Shown here: one piece after another, positions 54,246 to 64,000 of the stretch
How the letters are laid out: the number at the start of each line of letters is the position of its first letter
Numbering within the stretch: position 1 is the first letter of the stretch
Source of the DNA: Shewanella surugensis
Lineage (GTDB): Bacteria; Pseudomonadota; Gammaproteobacteria; Enterobacterales; Shewanellaceae
DNA: 64,000 nt
Assembly: GCF_023284005.1 (NCBI RefSeq)
Contig: NZ_JAKIKS010000008.1
Span: 1 to 64,000, forward strand
Direction: 5' to 3'
Program-made: the position numbers and the translations under genes
The notes under the pieces: model-generated
Told to the model about the DNA's origin: nothing
What the model saw: only the letters and a program-made list of their open reading frames with translations
Databases searched by the model: none

Positions 54246-55187
54246 ATGAACGAAGAATTTTCACACTTATCCGTTTTATTAACAGAAACGGTTGCAGGAT
54301 TAAATATACAAGCCGAAGGCGTCTATATTGACGGGACTTTTGGACGCGGTGGTCATTCTCGTGAAGTGTTAAAACAGTTAGGCCCCAATGGACGTTTAAT
54401 TGCTATTGATAGAGATCCTCAAGCGATTGAGGCGGCAGAGCAGTTTAAAGATGATCCCCGCTTTCAAATTGTTCATGGTGGTTTTGGTCAATTAGCGAGC
54501 TATGTTAGCGAACTGGGATTAACAAAAAAAATAGACGGTGTATTACTGGATTTCGGGGTGTCTTCTCCTCAATTAGATGATGCTGAACGTGGTTTTAGTT
54601 TTTTACGCGATGGCCCACTTGATATGAGGATGGATAATTCTCAAGGCGAAACCGCAGCACAATGGATTGCGCGCGCTGAAATCGAAGACATGGCTTGGGT
54701 GTTCAAAACCTATGGAGAAGAAAAAAATTCTCGCCATATTGCGAGATGTATCGCGGCAGATAGAGAGAAGACGCCTTTTTTGAGGACGAAAGAGTTGGCG
54801 GATTTGATTGCACGAATAAGTAAGAGTAAAGAGCGTAATAAACATCCGGCCACTAGAGTGTTTCAAGCCATTCGCATTTATATCAATAGTGAATTGGAAC
54901 AAATTGACCAAGCATTGGAAGGCGCATTGAGTATTTTGGCCCCTGAAGGGCGGATTTCAGTGATCAGTTTTCATTCTTTAGAAGACAGAATGGTAAAACG
55001 TTTTATTCGTCGTCATAGCCAAGGGGTGAGTGTTCCCCATGGATTGCCGATCACAGAAGCTGAAATTAATAAAACGCGTAAACTACGGCCTATAGGCAAA
55101 GCCACAAAGCCATCAATTGAAGAAATTGAACGTAATACAAGAGCGCGCAGCTCGGTATTGAGGGTGGCAGAACGTCTGGTAAGTTAA
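54246..55187 (+). CDS. rsmH: 16S rRNA (cytosine(1402)-N(4))-methyltransferase
   Basis: The 313-residue SAM enzyme (formerly MraW) methylates C1402 of 16S rRNA. It shows [30 protein letters not shown] (SAM site), [45 protein letters not shown] and [14 protein letters not shown]. Normal length; 28 bases after mraZ. Confidence 0.97.
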   Translation: MNEEFSHLSVLLTETVAGLNIQAEGVYIDGTFGRGGHSREVLKQLGPNGRLIAIDRDPQAIEAAEQFKDDPRFQIVHGGFGQLASYVSELGLTKKIDGVLLDFGVSSPQLDDAERGFSFLRDGPLDMRMDNSQGETAAQWIARAEIEDMAWVFKTYGEEKNSRHIARCIAADREKTPFLRTKELADLIARISKSKERNKHPATRVFQAIRIYINSELEQIDQALEGALSILAPEGRISVISFHSLEDRMVKRFIRRHSQGVSVPHGLPITEAEINKTRKLRPIGKATKPSIEEIERNTRARSSVLRVAERLVS

Positions 55188-55228
55188 GCCTACATGAGTT
55201 GAGCTTAAGTTTATGTAAGGAATGAATA

Positions 55229-55543
55229 TTGGATAAATCACGGTTAGATTTGACGCGTATTATATTAAATGATCTTTGGCTACACAGATGGGTATTATTG
55301 TTAGCGACTTTGGTTATGTTGAACGCTGTTGCCGTGGTATACACCAGTTACATGAGCCGAAGCTATACCAATCAATGGGATCAAATGTTGCAAGAGAGAG
55401 ATAGGTTAGATATTGAATGGCGTAATTTGTTATTAGAAGAGCAGTCGCAATCAGAGCATAGCAAGATCACCAATATTGCGACTAAGGATCTGAATATGAA
55501 GCGTCCGCTACCCAATGAAGAGGTTGTTGTGAGGGTGAAATGA
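55229..55543 (+). CDS. ftsL: Cell division protein FtsL
   Basis: The 104-residue bitopic protein has a short cytoplasmic start, one membrane helix (WVLLLATLVMLNAVAVVYTS) and a periplasmic heptad-rich coiled coil (MLQERDRLDIEWRNLLLEEQ). It joins FtsB and FtsQ in the divisome. The start is TTG at 55229 (with TAAGGAATG upstream), supported by position and length. It overlaps ftsI by four bases. Confidence 0.9.
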   Translation: MDKSRLDLTRIILNDLWLHRWVLLLATLVMLNAVAVVYTSYMSRSYTNQWDQMLQERDRLDIEWRNLLLEEQSQSEHSKITNIATKDLNMKRPLPNEEVVVRVK

Positions 55544-57276
55544 ATAAACAAGCAAAGCGTATACAAAAACCACAATTGATCCATTGGCGTTTATACGTCG
55601 TTGTGGCCTTTGTGAGCTTATTATTTATCACCCTTGTTGTTCGAGCGGCTTATATTCAAATCATAGAACCTGATAAATTACGTTATGAAAGTGACATGCG
55701 AACCTTGCGAACAACCAGTCGAGAGGTTCAACGGGGCTTGATCTCGGATCGCAATGGCGAAATGTTAGCGGTTAGTGTGCCTGTTCGGGCTGTTTGGGTC
55801 GATCCTAAACGAGTCTATGCTCGTGACGGCTTTAAGGATATGCGTCGTTGGCAAGCATTGGCAGATGTATTACATGAGCCTCTGACTAAAATACTTTCTC
55901 GAGTAAAACGTCATCCTAAAAAACGATTTGCTTACCTAAAAAGGCAGGTCACTCCAGCGGTTGCCGATTATATCAAGCTGCTTAATCTTCCGGGGGTATA
56001 TCTTAAATCAGAGTCACGCCGCTATTACCCTGCTGGGGAAATTACGTCTCAATTGATTGGCATTACCAATATCGATGGTATTGGTATTGAAGGCATAGAA
56101 AAAACTTATGATACTTGGCTAACGGGCACGCCTAGTAAACAGAAGGTGCGCAAATCGAGGGATGGGCTGGTTGTGGAACGCCTTGATATGGTCCAAGAAG
56201 GTGAGAATTCAAATGATTTAGTATTGAGTATTGATCAGCGTATTCAGCAACTGGCTTATCGAGAGTTAAAAAAAGCCACCGAAATTAATCTAGCGACCTC
56301 AGGTTCAATTGTGGTGTTAGACATCCGGACTGGTGAGGTATTAGCGATGGCAAATACGCCATCATACAACCCTAATTCAACCGATAAATTACAAGCGTTT
56401 CGCATGCGAAATCGCGCTCTGACGGATACGTTTGAGCCAGGTTCTGTGATTAAACCTTTTGTGGTAGCGGCGGCCTTAGAGGCGGGAACCATACAAGATA
56501 ATCAATTGATTGATACCTCGCCAGGATGGATGCGTTTGGGTGGACGGCGGGTGAGGGATGGTCGAAATTACGGTGATTTATCCTTGACGGATATTTTAGT
56601 GCATTCCAGTAATGTGGGAATTTCAAAAGTGGCGTTATCCATGCCTATCGAGCAATTATTAGGAACCTATGCTGCATTAGGGCTAGGTACCTATAGTGGT
56701 ATTGATCTTATTGGTGAAAGTACTGGAGTGGTGCGGGATAGTCATCGATGGTCTGATTTTGAGCGGGCAACGTTATCTTTTGGTTATGGACTGACCATTA
56801 CCGCGCTGCAACTGGCTAGAATGTATGCAACGTTAGGCAGCAAAGGCATTTTATATCCTACATCCATCGTTAAATTAAAGAAAAAGCCTGAAGGCGTGCA
56901 AGTCTTGTCTGCTGATGTCGCTAATAAAGTCATGCGTATGTTACAAGGGGTCACTAAAGCGGAGGGGACGGCGGTAAGGGCACACATTGAAGGGTATCCG
57001 GTGGCAGGGAAAACGGGGACGAGTCGTAAAGCGGTTGCGGGTGGCTACGGTGATGATTACGTGGCTTCTTTTGCCGGTGTTGCCCCAGTTAATAATCCGA
57101 GGTTAGCAATAGCGGTCATGATTAATGAGCCTAAAGGGGATCATTATTATGGCGGTGATATTGCCGGCCCCCCTTTTGCGAAGGTGATGTCGGGCTCGTT
57201 ACAAATGTTGAATGTTGAACCTGTTACATCAAAAGATAAAGTGAAGATTGCGACTTTAGCTAGGACAAATCAATAG
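55540..57276 (+). CDS. ftsI: Peptidoglycan D,D-transpeptidase FtsI (PBP3)
   Basis: The 578-residue septal transpeptidase has an N-terminal membrane helix (VVAFVSLLFITLVVRAAYIQ), a pedestal domain (RTTSREVQRGLISDRNGEML) and the penicillin-binding domain with SxxK in FEPGSVIKPF, SxN in HSSNVGIS and KTGT in AGKTGTSRKA. Active-site motifs are intact. It starts at ATGA overlapping ftsL and ends directly before the murE ATG. Confidence 0.97.
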   Translation: MNKQAKRIQKPQLIHWRLYVVVAFVSLLFITLVVRAAYIQIIEPDKLRYESDMRTLRTTSREVQRGLISDRNGEMLAVSVPVRAVWVDPKRVYARDGFKDMRRWQALADVLHEPLTKILSRVKRHPKKRFAYLKRQVTPAVADYIKLLNLPGVYLKSESRRYYPAGEITSQLIGITNIDGIGIEGIEKTYDTWLTGTPSKQKVRKSRDGLVVERLDMVQEGENSNDLVLSIDQRIQQLAYRELKKATEINLATSGSIVVLDIRTGEVLAMANTPSYNPNSTDKLQAFRMRNRALTDTFEPGSVIKPFVVAAALEAGTIQDNQLIDTSPGWMRLGGRRVRDGRNYGDLSLTDILVHSSNVGISKVALSMPIEQLLGTYAALGLGTYSGIDLIGESTGVVRDSHRWSDFERATLSFGYGLTITALQLARMYATLGSKGILYPTSIVKLKKKPEGVQVLSADVANKVMRMLQGVTKAEGTAVRAHIEGYPVAGKTGTSRKAVAGGYGDDYVASFAGVAPVNNPRLAIAVMINEPKGDHYYGGDIAGPPFAKVMSGSLQMLNVEPVTSKDKVKIATLARTNQ

Positions 57277-58758
57277 ATGTTATTGCAAGATTTATTAGCA
57301 CCTTGGTTTCATTACTCGGGGTCAGAAAATATTAACAATATGACGTTAGACAGTCGTCATATTAAGACTGGGGATCTGTTTATCGCGATCCCCGGCCATG
57401 CCGTCGATGGTCGAAACTATATTCAAGCTGCGTTTAATCTTGGAGCCATCGCGGTGTTGATGCATACCGATAACCCAGAAGAACACGGAAAAGTGAGTCA
57501 TGAACAGCAACTGATCATTTCATTTTTCCAGCTTAATAATCAATTATCAGCCTTGGCGTCTCATGCTTATCCTTTGTCAGCAGAGCGATTACGTCTCATT
57601 GGAATTACAGGCACTAACGGCAAGACATCAGTGAGTCAATTTATTGCACAGTTGACCCATTTAAAGGGCTGTCAATCGGCAGTGATGGGGACGTTGGGGA
57701 ATGGATTATTTGGAGAACTTGTTGAAAGCAGCAATACCACCGCAGATGCGGTGACGCTCATGCAACAGCTACAGGAATATGATCGTCAAGGTGTGGATCT
57801 TTGTGCCATGGAAGTTTCTAGCCATGGTCTAGTACAAGCTCGCGTTCAAGCCGTTCCTTTTGATCTTGCTATTTTTACCAACTTGAGCCGAGATCATTTA
57901 GATTATCACGGTAGCATGAATGAATATGGCGCCGCGAAAAAAAGGTTATTTCAATTTCCAAGTGTTAAAACAGCAGTCATCAATCAAGATGATGAATTAG
58001 GCCGAGTTTGGTTAAAGACCTTAGCTCAAGATGGCAGCAATCAATTAAACCTGCTGGGTTTTAGTGCCAATGGAGATGAAGCGGCAGCCGTTTATGCTAA
58101 AAACGTCCAATTTAATACTGCAGGTGTCATCGCGACGCTTGTTTGGCCTGAAGGTGAGGCAACTATACAGTCACCCTTGCTCGGTGCTTTTAATCTATCC
58201 AATCTATTAGCGGCATTAACAGCTTTATACGGGCTTAATGAAGATATGTCGGTATTACTGACATTAGTCCCTAAATTAACGCCTGTTGCAGGAAGAATGG
58301 AGCGTTTTATTGGACGTGACGGGGTGACGTTAGTGGTGGATTATGCGCATACACCAGATGCGGTAACTCAAGCTTTATCAGCACTGAGAGTACATTGCCA
58401 GAGAACATTATGGTGTGTATTGGGCTGCGGTGGAGATAGGGATAAAGGAAAACGCCCTTTAATGGCACAAGCTGCTGAAATGGGTGCTGATCATGTCATG
58501 CTGACGAGTGATAATGCTCGAGGCGAAGACCCTCACAGTATTATTGACGATATGCTAATGGGATTGAATGATCCATCAAAGGTGTTAGTGGAAGTGAATC
58601 GAGAACAAGCAATACGTGAGGTGGTGATGAAAGCCTCATCTGGAGATTTAATTTTACTGGCAGGTAAAGGACATGAAACTTACCAAGAAGTGAAAGGCAT
58701 TAAATATGACTATGATGAACGCCAGTTGGCTTATGCATTAACGGAGGGCTCCTCATGA
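57277..58758 (+). CDS. murE: UDP-MurNAc-L-Ala-D-Glu:meso-diaminopimelate ligase
   Basis: The 493-residue Mur ligase adds the third residue of the stem peptide. ATP site [51 protein letters not shown] and the C-terminal [16 protein letters not shown] are typical. The residue box that selects the amino acid reads DNARGEDP instead of the common DNPR; the Arg is kept, so meso-DAP is still expected. The ATG follows the ftsI stop without a gap; it overlaps murF by four bases. Confidence 0.96.
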   Translation: MLLQDLLAPWFHYSGSENINNMTLDSRHIKTGDLFIAIPGHAVDGRNYIQAAFNLGAIAVLMHTDNPEEHGKVSHEQQLIISFFQLNNQLSALASHAYPLSAERLRLIGITGTNGKTSVSQFIAQLTHLKGCQSAVMGTLGNGLFGELVESSNTTADAVTLMQQLQEYDRQGVDLCAMEVSSHGLVQARVQAVPFDLAIFTNLSRDHLDYHGSMNEYGAAKKRLFQFPSVKTAVINQDDELGRVWLKTLAQDGSNQLNLLGFSANGDEAAAVYAKNVQFNTAGVIATLVWPEGEATIQSPLLGAFNLSNLLAALTALYGLNEDMSVLLTLVPKLTPVAGRMERFIGRDGVTLVVDYAHTPDAVTQALSALRVHCQRTLWCVLGCGGDRDKGKRPLMAQAAEMGADHVMLTSDNARGEDPHSIIDDMLMGLNDPSKVLVEVNREQAIREVVMKASSGDLILLAGKGHETYQEVKGIKYDYDERQLAYALTEGSS

Positions 58759-60161
58759 TAGTGTTAACGTTATCGCAAATTTGTCAGCATTTAAGAGAAC
58801 ACTCTAGTTGTAGTAGCCCCTATGAGTTAGAGAGCATTCAATTACAAGGTGAAGATATTTATATCTATCAGCTGACAATAGACAGTCGCCATATTCCTAA
58901 ACATGGCATGTTTGTGGCGCTGAAAGGTGAGCATTTTGATGGCCATGAATTTGCACAAGCAGCCGTGGATAATGGCGCAATTGCATTATTAGTTGAAAAA
59001 AGATTGCCTATTAATGTGCCGCAAATAGTGGTGCCTGATCCGCAAAGGGCCATGGGAGAAATCGGCGCTTTTGTTCGAGACTTTGTCGATCCTGTGAGTG
59101 TTGCGATTACAGGCTCCAATGGTAAGACAAGTGTCAAAGAAATGGTGGCGACTATTTTGTCTCAACATTACTCGGTGAGGTATACCGCAGGTAATTTTAA
59201 TAATGAGATTGGCGTTCCTTTGACCTTGCTTCGACTCGAAATGGGTGATGAGTACGGTGTTTTCGAATTAGGTGCTAATCATAAAGGAGAAATTGATTAT
59301 ACCTCAGCATTGGTTAAGCCAAGTATTGCTATGGTAAACAATGTCGCTTCAGCGCATTTAGAAGGATTTGGCTCATTAGAGGGCGTGGCGGCAGCTAAAG
59401 CCGAAATATTTAATCATCTTGACGATGATGGCGTAGCCATTATTAATGCGGATGATGATTTTTCTGAGGTGATGCGTCAAGCATCGAATAAGCATCAACA
59501 GCTGACTTTTGGTGTTAATTGCTCTGCAGATGTAATGGCTAAAAAGTTAGTCTCTGATCCCTTGGGTTGTTATCGATTTGAACTTCATTACGATGGGCAA
59601 GTATGCGAAGTCAGTATGCCGCTAACGGGTCAACATCAAGTGAGTAATGCTTTAGGTGCGAGTGCTATTTGTTTAGCATTAGGCGTTTCTTTAAATGACA
59701 TTAAAGCTGGCCTGCACCTACTTTCTCCGGTTAAAGGAAGAATGCAGCCTAAGATCTTGGGTCGCGTTCGGGTAATTGATGATAGTTATAATGCTAACCC
59801 CAGTTCAGTGGCTGTTGCAATCAACTGGTTAAAAGAAATTGGTGGAAATACGTGTTTAATACTGGGCGATTTGGCTGAATTAGGCGACAATGCGCGTGCT
59901 TTGCATGCAGAGCTAGGACAATTAGCGAAACAAAGTGGTATTCACAATGTGTTTTGTGTTGGTGACTTAACCCAAGAGACCAGTCGAGAATTTGGCAGCC
60001 AGCACTGTACTGATATCCACCAGTTATCAAATTATTTAATTAATTATATTAATAAGTTGCCGGATGAGGTGACTGTATTAGTTAAAGGTTCACGTAGTGC
60101 TCAAATGGAGCGCGTTGTTGAAGCCTTAACAGTTGCCTATGGGCGCGGGGAGTTTGTTTAA
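58755..60161 (+). CDS. murF: UDP-MurNAc-tripeptide D-alanyl-D-alanine ligase
   Basis: The 468-residue Mur ligase adds D-Ala-D-Ala. It has [52 protein letters not shown] and [14 protein letters not shown]. The first half binds UDP ([20 protein letters not shown]). Start ATGA overlaps murE, stop overlaps mraY by one base: tightly coupled translation. Confidence 0.97.
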   Translation: MIVLTLSQICQHLREHSSCSSPYELESIQLQGEDIYIYQLTIDSRHIPKHGMFVALKGEHFDGHEFAQAAVDNGAIALLVEKRLPINVPQIVVPDPQRAMGEIGAFVRDFVDPVSVAITGSNGKTSVKEMVATILSQHYSVRYTAGNFNNEIGVPLTLLRLEMGDEYGVFELGANHKGEIDYTSALVKPSIAMVNNVASAHLEGFGSLEGVAAAKAEIFNHLDDDGVAIINADDDFSEVMRQASNKHQQLTFGVNCSADVMAKKLVSDPLGCYRFELHYDGQVCEVSMPLTGQHQVSNALGASAICLALGVSLNDIKAGLHLLSPVKGRMQPKILGRVRVIDDSYNANPSSVAVAINWLKEIGGNTCLILGDLAELGDNARALHAELGQLAKQSGIHNVFCVGDLTQETSREFGSQHCTDIHQLSNYLINYINKLPDEVTVLVKGSRSAQMERVVEALTVAYGRGEFV

Positions 60162-61243
60162 TGCTAGTCTATTTGACTGAGTATTTAACCCAGTTTTACA
60201 GTGGGTTTAATGTTTTTTCTTATGTCACCTTTCGAGCAATTTTAGGTTTGTTAACGGCATTAGTATTCAGCTTGTGGTGGGGGCCGAAAATGATCGAGCG
60301 CCTGCAATTAATGCAAATTGGGCAAGTGGTACGTAATGATGGTCCAGAATCTCATTTTAGTAAGCGTGGTACGCCCACAATGGGTGGCATACTGATTTTA
60401 GCCAGTATTTTTATTAGTGTACTGTTGTGGGGAGATTTGTCGAGTCGCTATGTGTGGACGTTATTGTTTGTTTTGGGCAGTTTCGGTCTCATTGGATTTG
60501 TGGATGATTACAGAAAAGTCGTCAGGAAAGATCCCAAAGGTTTAATTGCGAGATGGAAATACTTTTTTCAGTCTGTGGCAGCTTTGTTTGTGGCTTTGTA
60601 TTTATATGGCTCTGCTGAAAGCCTAGGTGAAACCCAACTTGTTTTACCCTTTTTCAAAGAGGTGATGCCGCAATTGGGTGGTTTCTTCATTGTATTGGCT
60701 TACTTCACGATCGTTGGATCCAGTAATGCGGTTAATTTAACCGATGGGCTTGATGGTTTAGCCATTATGCCAACAGTGATGGTTTCAGCAGCCTTTGCGT
60801 TAATTGCTTATCTATCCGGCCATGCTCAATTTGCCAATTATCTTCATATTCCTTATTTACCCGGCGCAGGCGAATTGGTTATAGTGTGCACCGCCATAGT
60901 GGGCGCGGGTTTGGGGTTCTTGTGGTTTAATACTTATCCGGCACAAGTTTTCATGGGCGATGTGGGTTCGTTAGCGCTAGGGGCGGCCTTAGGTGTGATT
61001 GCTATTTTGGTTCGTCAAGAAGTGCTATTAGTGATCATGGGCGGTGTTTTTGTGGTTGAAACCATTTCCGTTATTTTACAAGTCGGCTCCTATAAATTAC
61101 GTGGTCAACGCATCTTCCGTATGGCACCTATTCATCATCATTATGAATTGAAGGGTTGGCCTGAACCCCGAGTCATAGTGCGCTTTTGGATTATTTCATT
61201 GTTTTTAGTCTTATTGGGTTTAGCGACGTTGAAGTTAAGGTAA
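60161..61243 (+). CDS. mraY: Phospho-N-acetylmuramoyl-pentapeptide-transferase
   Basis: The 360-residue membrane enzyme with ten predicted helices makes lipid I. It shows [25 protein letters not shown] (Asp pair), [27 protein letters not shown] and [20 protein letters not shown], all part of the active site. Length equals the E. coli protein. Confidence 0.98.
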   Translation: MLVYLTEYLTQFYSGFNVFSYVTFRAILGLLTALVFSLWWGPKMIERLQLMQIGQVVRNDGPESHFSKRGTPTMGGILILASIFISVLLWGDLSSRYVWTLLFVLGSFGLIGFVDDYRKVVRKDPKGLIARWKYFFQSVAALFVALYLYGSAESLGETQLVLPFFKEVMPQLGGFFIVLAYFTIVGSSNAVNLTDGLDGLAIMPTVMVSAAFALIAYLSGHAQFANYLHIPYLPGAGELVIVCTAIVGAGLGFLWFNTYPAQVFMGDVGSLALGAALGVIAILVRQEVLLVIMGGVFVVETISVILQVGSYKLRGQRIFRMAPIHHHYELKGWPEPRVIVRFWIISLFLVLLGLATLKLR

Positions 61244-61252
61244 AGTGACGAT

Positions 61253-62614
61253 ATGAGTGATCAGTATTCGCATATAGTATTGGGATTAGGCGCAACAGGA
61301 TTATCTGTTGTGCGTTACTTATGTGCTCAAGGGGTAGTGCCTTTAGTCATGGATTCTCGTCAAATACCGCCTTCAGCTGAATTATTAGCGAATACTTATC
61401 CTCAAGTGACTTTGATGAAGGGGGATTTCGATGCTGATTTATTATGCCAAGCAACGCAAATTATCATCAGTCCAGGGATCCCATTAAGTACCCCTGAGAT
61501 CGGTCAAGCTATTGAAGCGGGTGTGGAGGTCATCGGAGATGTTGAGCTCTTTGCTAGAGCGATCCAAGATAAACCTGCTTGCGTTATCGCCATTACTGGC
61601 TCGAATGGTAAAACGACGGTAACGACTTTAGTCGCTGAAATGACCAAAGCGGCGGGTATGACTTATGCCGTCGGGGGGAATATTGGCATTCCGGTATTGG
61701 ATTTACTGATGACGCCTGTTGATCTGTATATTTTAGAACTCTCGAGCTTTCAGTTAGAAACGACTCATAGTTTGCAATGTATTGCGGGAACTTGTTTAAA
61801 TATATTTGAAGATCATATGGATAGGTATTCATCTATTGAAGCTTATCGGCAGGTAAAGTTAGGTTTATATGCTCAAAGTGAGAGGGCTTTTTTTAATCGC
61901 GATGATAAATTAACATTTGCTAATACATGTGTTCAAATGAATAGTTTTGGGTTGAGGCAAGCCGAAGGGAATAATTGGGGGCTTGATGAGGGTTATGTTG
62001 TAAAAGGTGACACTCGTATTATGCCTGTCAGTGAATTGGTATTAGTGGGTAAACATAATCAAGCCAATGTTATTGCAGCAATGGCATTGGCTGATGTGGT
62101 TGGTATCTCTCATGGTGCAATGAAACAAGTCGCCCGTGAGTTTTCCGGTGTCGCCCATCGTTGTGAGGTGGTTAATGAGGTGCAAGGTGTACTTTATATT
62201 AATGATTCTAAAGCAACGAATGTGGGTGCGACGTTAGCAGCGTTAGAAGGATTAGAGACACATGCTGGCAATGTCATCCTTATTGCGGGAGGAGACAGTA
62301 AAGATGCCGATTTCAGCCCATTAATCGGGGCATTAGCGAATGTTAGAGCCTTAATTACGTTAGGTAAAGATGGGGATAGAATAGGTCAGTTAAAAGCAGA
62401 CTATTACCCCGTTATCGGTATGAAAGAGGCTGTGCTTAAGGCGAGAGAAATAGCGACAGTGGGCGACATCGTTTTATTGTCACCCGCTTGTGCAAGTTTA
62501 GACATGTACGTTAATTTTATGGCTAGAGGTGATGACTTTAAAGCGCAAGTACGGCAATTAGTCAATCATGATGGTGTTGGATATACGCCGTTAACAGAGG
62601 CACAAGATGCGTAG
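61253..62614 (+). CDS. murD: UDP-N-acetylmuramoylalanine-D-glutamate ligase
   Basis: The 453-residue Mur ligase adds D-Glu. It has the N-terminal Rossmann IVLGLGATGLSVVRYL, ATP site [57 protein letters not shown] and LLSPACASLDMY. Overlaps ftsW by eight bases. Confidence 0.97.
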   Translation: MSDQYSHIVLGLGATGLSVVRYLCAQGVVPLVMDSRQIPPSAELLANTYPQVTLMKGDFDADLLCQATQIIISPGIPLSTPEIGQAIEAGVEVIGDVELFARAIQDKPACVIAITGSNGKTTVTTLVAEMTKAAGMTYAVGGNIGIPVLDLLMTPVDLYILELSSFQLETTHSLQCIAGTCLNIFEDHMDRYSSIEAYRQVKLGLYAQSERAFFNRDDKLTFANTCVQMNSFGLRQAEGNNWGLDEGYVVKGDTRIMPVSELVLVGKHNQANVIAAMALADVVGISHGAMKQVAREFSGVAHRCEVVNEVQGVLYINDSKATNVGATLAALEGLETHAGNVILIAGGDSKDADFSPLIGALANVRALITLGKDGDRIGQLKADYYPVIGMKEAVLKAREIATVGDIVLLSPACASLDMYVNFMARGDDFKAQVRQLVNHDGVGYTPLTEAQDA

Positions 62615-63818
62615 CTTTGAAAGGGATATTCATTTATTCGGCCATCATTTTCAGTGGCCAAAATGGCATTTATTACGTGAAAATAGTGGTGATAATCGTT
62701 TATACGATAGGGGCTTGCTGTTTGCCATTATGGGCTTAATAGGTTTTGGTTTCGTCATGGTGATGTCGGCTTCCATGCCTGAAGCTAGGACGTTAACAGG
62801 TGATCCTTTTCATTTTGTGATCAGGCAAACGCTTTACCTTATTGGTTGTATGGTAATTGCAGCAGTTATATTGCAGATTGAAATGCAATATTGGCAAAGG
62901 GTGAGTCCTTGGTTGCTGATGATTGTGGGTATGATGCTGATATTAGTCTTAGTCGTCGGTACCACAGTGAATGGGGCAACACGATGGTTATCAGTCGGTC
63001 CTATTCGAATACAAGTCGCCGAATTAGCGAAATTGGCTTTTGCGATTTATATGGCGGGGTATCTTGTTCGCCGTCATCAAGAAATTAGAGAAAATGCTAA
63101 GGGTTTTTATAAGCCCATAGCCGTGTTTGCTGTTTACGCTGTTCTTATTTTAATGCAGCCAGATTTAGGCACTGTGGTGGTGTTATTTGTCGGCACTGTT
63201 GGCCTTTTATTTCTAGCAGGTGCAAGGTTATTGGACTTTTTCGCCCTAATTTTAACGGGAGTGTTAGCGTTTGTCGCCTTAGTTTTATTAGAGCCATATC
63301 GTATGCGTAGGGTTACGTCCTTTTTAGATCCTTGGCAAGATCCTTTTGGCAGTGGGTATCAGTTAACCCAATCTCTCATGGCGTATGGACGAGGGGACTG
63401 GTTAGGCCAAGGGTTAGGAAACAGCATTCAAAAATTAGAATATTTGCCCGAAGCACACACCGATTTTATTTTTGCTGTTATTGGTGAAGAATTAGGCTTT
63501 ATTGGCATCGTTGTTGTGTTATCTGTGTTGTTATTTGTGGCGCTGAAGGCCATAAAACTGGGTAACTTGTGTTTAATGATTGATAGAGCATTTGATGGTT
63601 ATTTAGCTTATGGGATCGGTATTTGGTTTTGTTTTCAAACGGTCGTCAATGTAGGAGCCAGTATCGGAATATTACCGACAAAAGGCTTAACATTGCCTTT
63701 TATTAGTTACGGTGGCAGTAGCCTTTGGGTGATGACAGCGGCTTCGATGATATTGATACGTATCGATTACGAAAGACGCTTAAGCTCAGTCCAAGCAGTA
63801 CAAGGGAGAAAAAGCTAA
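62607..63818 (+). CDS. ftsW: Peptidoglycan glycosyltransferase FtsW
   Basis: The 403-residue SEDS-family septal polymerase has about ten membrane helices. [68 protein letters not shown] and [18 protein letters not shown] carry the conserved residues, including the catalytic Asp. Starts within murD, overlaps murG by one base. Confidence 0.97.
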   Translation: MRSFERDIHLFGHHFQWPKWHLLRENSGDNRLYDRGLLFAIMGLIGFGFVMVMSASMPEARTLTGDPFHFVIRQTLYLIGCMVIAAVILQIEMQYWQRVSPWLLMIVGMMLILVLVVGTTVNGATRWLSVGPIRIQVAELAKLAFAIYMAGYLVRRHQEIRENAKGFYKPIAVFAVYAVLILMQPDLGTVVVLFVGTVGLLFLAGARLLDFFALILTGVLAFVALVLLEPYRMRRVTSFLDPWQDPFGSGYQLTQSLMAYGRGDWLGQGLGNSIQKLEYLPEAHTDFIFAVIGEELGFIGIVVVLSVLLFVALKAIKLGNLCLMIDRAFDGYLAYGIGIWFCFQTVVNVGASIGILPTKGLTLPFISYGGSSLWVMTAASMILIRIDYERRLSSVQAVQGRKS

Positions 63819-64000
63819 TGTCGGCAAGATCAGAAAAGCGCATTTTAATCATGGCTGGAGGAACCGGCGGCCATGTGTTTCCTGCGCTTGCAGTGGCAAA
63901 GTATCTTGCTCAGCAAGGTTGGAAAGTTAAATGGTTAGGTACCGCGGAACGTATGGAGGCTCATTTAGTCCCTAAGCACGGGTTTGATATTGAATTTATT
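63818..64000 (+). CDS. murG: UDP-GlcNAc:lipid I glycosyltransferase MurG, N-terminal part
   Basis: Sixty-one codons are visible before the window edge: [56 protein letters not shown]. The loop [10 protein letters not shown] is diagnostic. It makes lipid II on the inner membrane. The ATG overlaps the ftsW stop (TAATG). The rest of the gene lies outside the window. Confidence 0.97.
   Translation, partial: MSARSEKRILIMAGGTGGHVFPALAVAKYLAQQGWKVKWLGTAERMEAHLVPKHGFDIEFI

Overview
The window is a chromosomal segment of a gammaproteobacterium, most likely a Shewanella species. The basis is the order of the core genes (yicC, rph, pyrE, S9 peptidases, slmA, coaBC, radC, rpmB-rpmG, argA, rarD-yigI-recQ, leuABCD, mraZ to murG), the moderate AT-rich composition and the close match of individual proteins to that genus. 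No rRNA or tRNA gene and no CRISPR array was seen.

Left part, 1-10.6 kb. The window opens in the last 72 codons of an IS66-type transposase. A type III secretion-type chaperone with a small partner gene and a FAM173-like methyltransferase follow. A TetR-controlled RND efflux operon comes next (membrane fusion protein and pump, no outer-membrane channel), with two TACC-N4-GGTA operators around its promoter. Then there are a small unknown gene, an HNH protein and a secreted protein behind a good Fur box.

Middle part, 10.6-24.8 kb, is an accessory island rich in toxin-antitoxin and nuclease genes, many of them broken. It holds three different hipBA kinase modules, an intact yefM-yoeB pair, a decayed hipA, a collapsed relBE pair, a truncated darT, a PLD-helicase-DUF3427 gene split by one in-frame stop, a second PLD protein and an ERCC4-type nuclease. 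Unusual DNA runs through it: a 17-bp tandem repeat, three copies of a 43-bp operator-like palindrome (one with no gene behind it), a 28-bp tandem array and a pair of 20-bp palindromes exactly 50 bp apart. The island ends before yicC.

Right part, 25-64 kb, is mostly housekeeping. yicC, a MITE-like element, rph, pyrE and folE come first, then three tandem S9 peptidases. Next are slmA, coaBC (without the dut gene expected between them), radC and the ribosomal pair rpmB-rpmG. argA follows behind ArgR boxes, then rarD, yigI and recQ. A TPR protein ending in a degenerate GGDEF domain precedes the leucine operon with a leucine-rich leader peptide and attenuator. A fadL-type porin gene is broken by several lesions. 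The window ends in the division and cell-wall cluster mraZ-rsmH-ftsL-ftsI-murE-murF-mraY-murD-ftsW-murG, controlled at its head by three TGGG MraZ repeats, with murG cut by the window edge.
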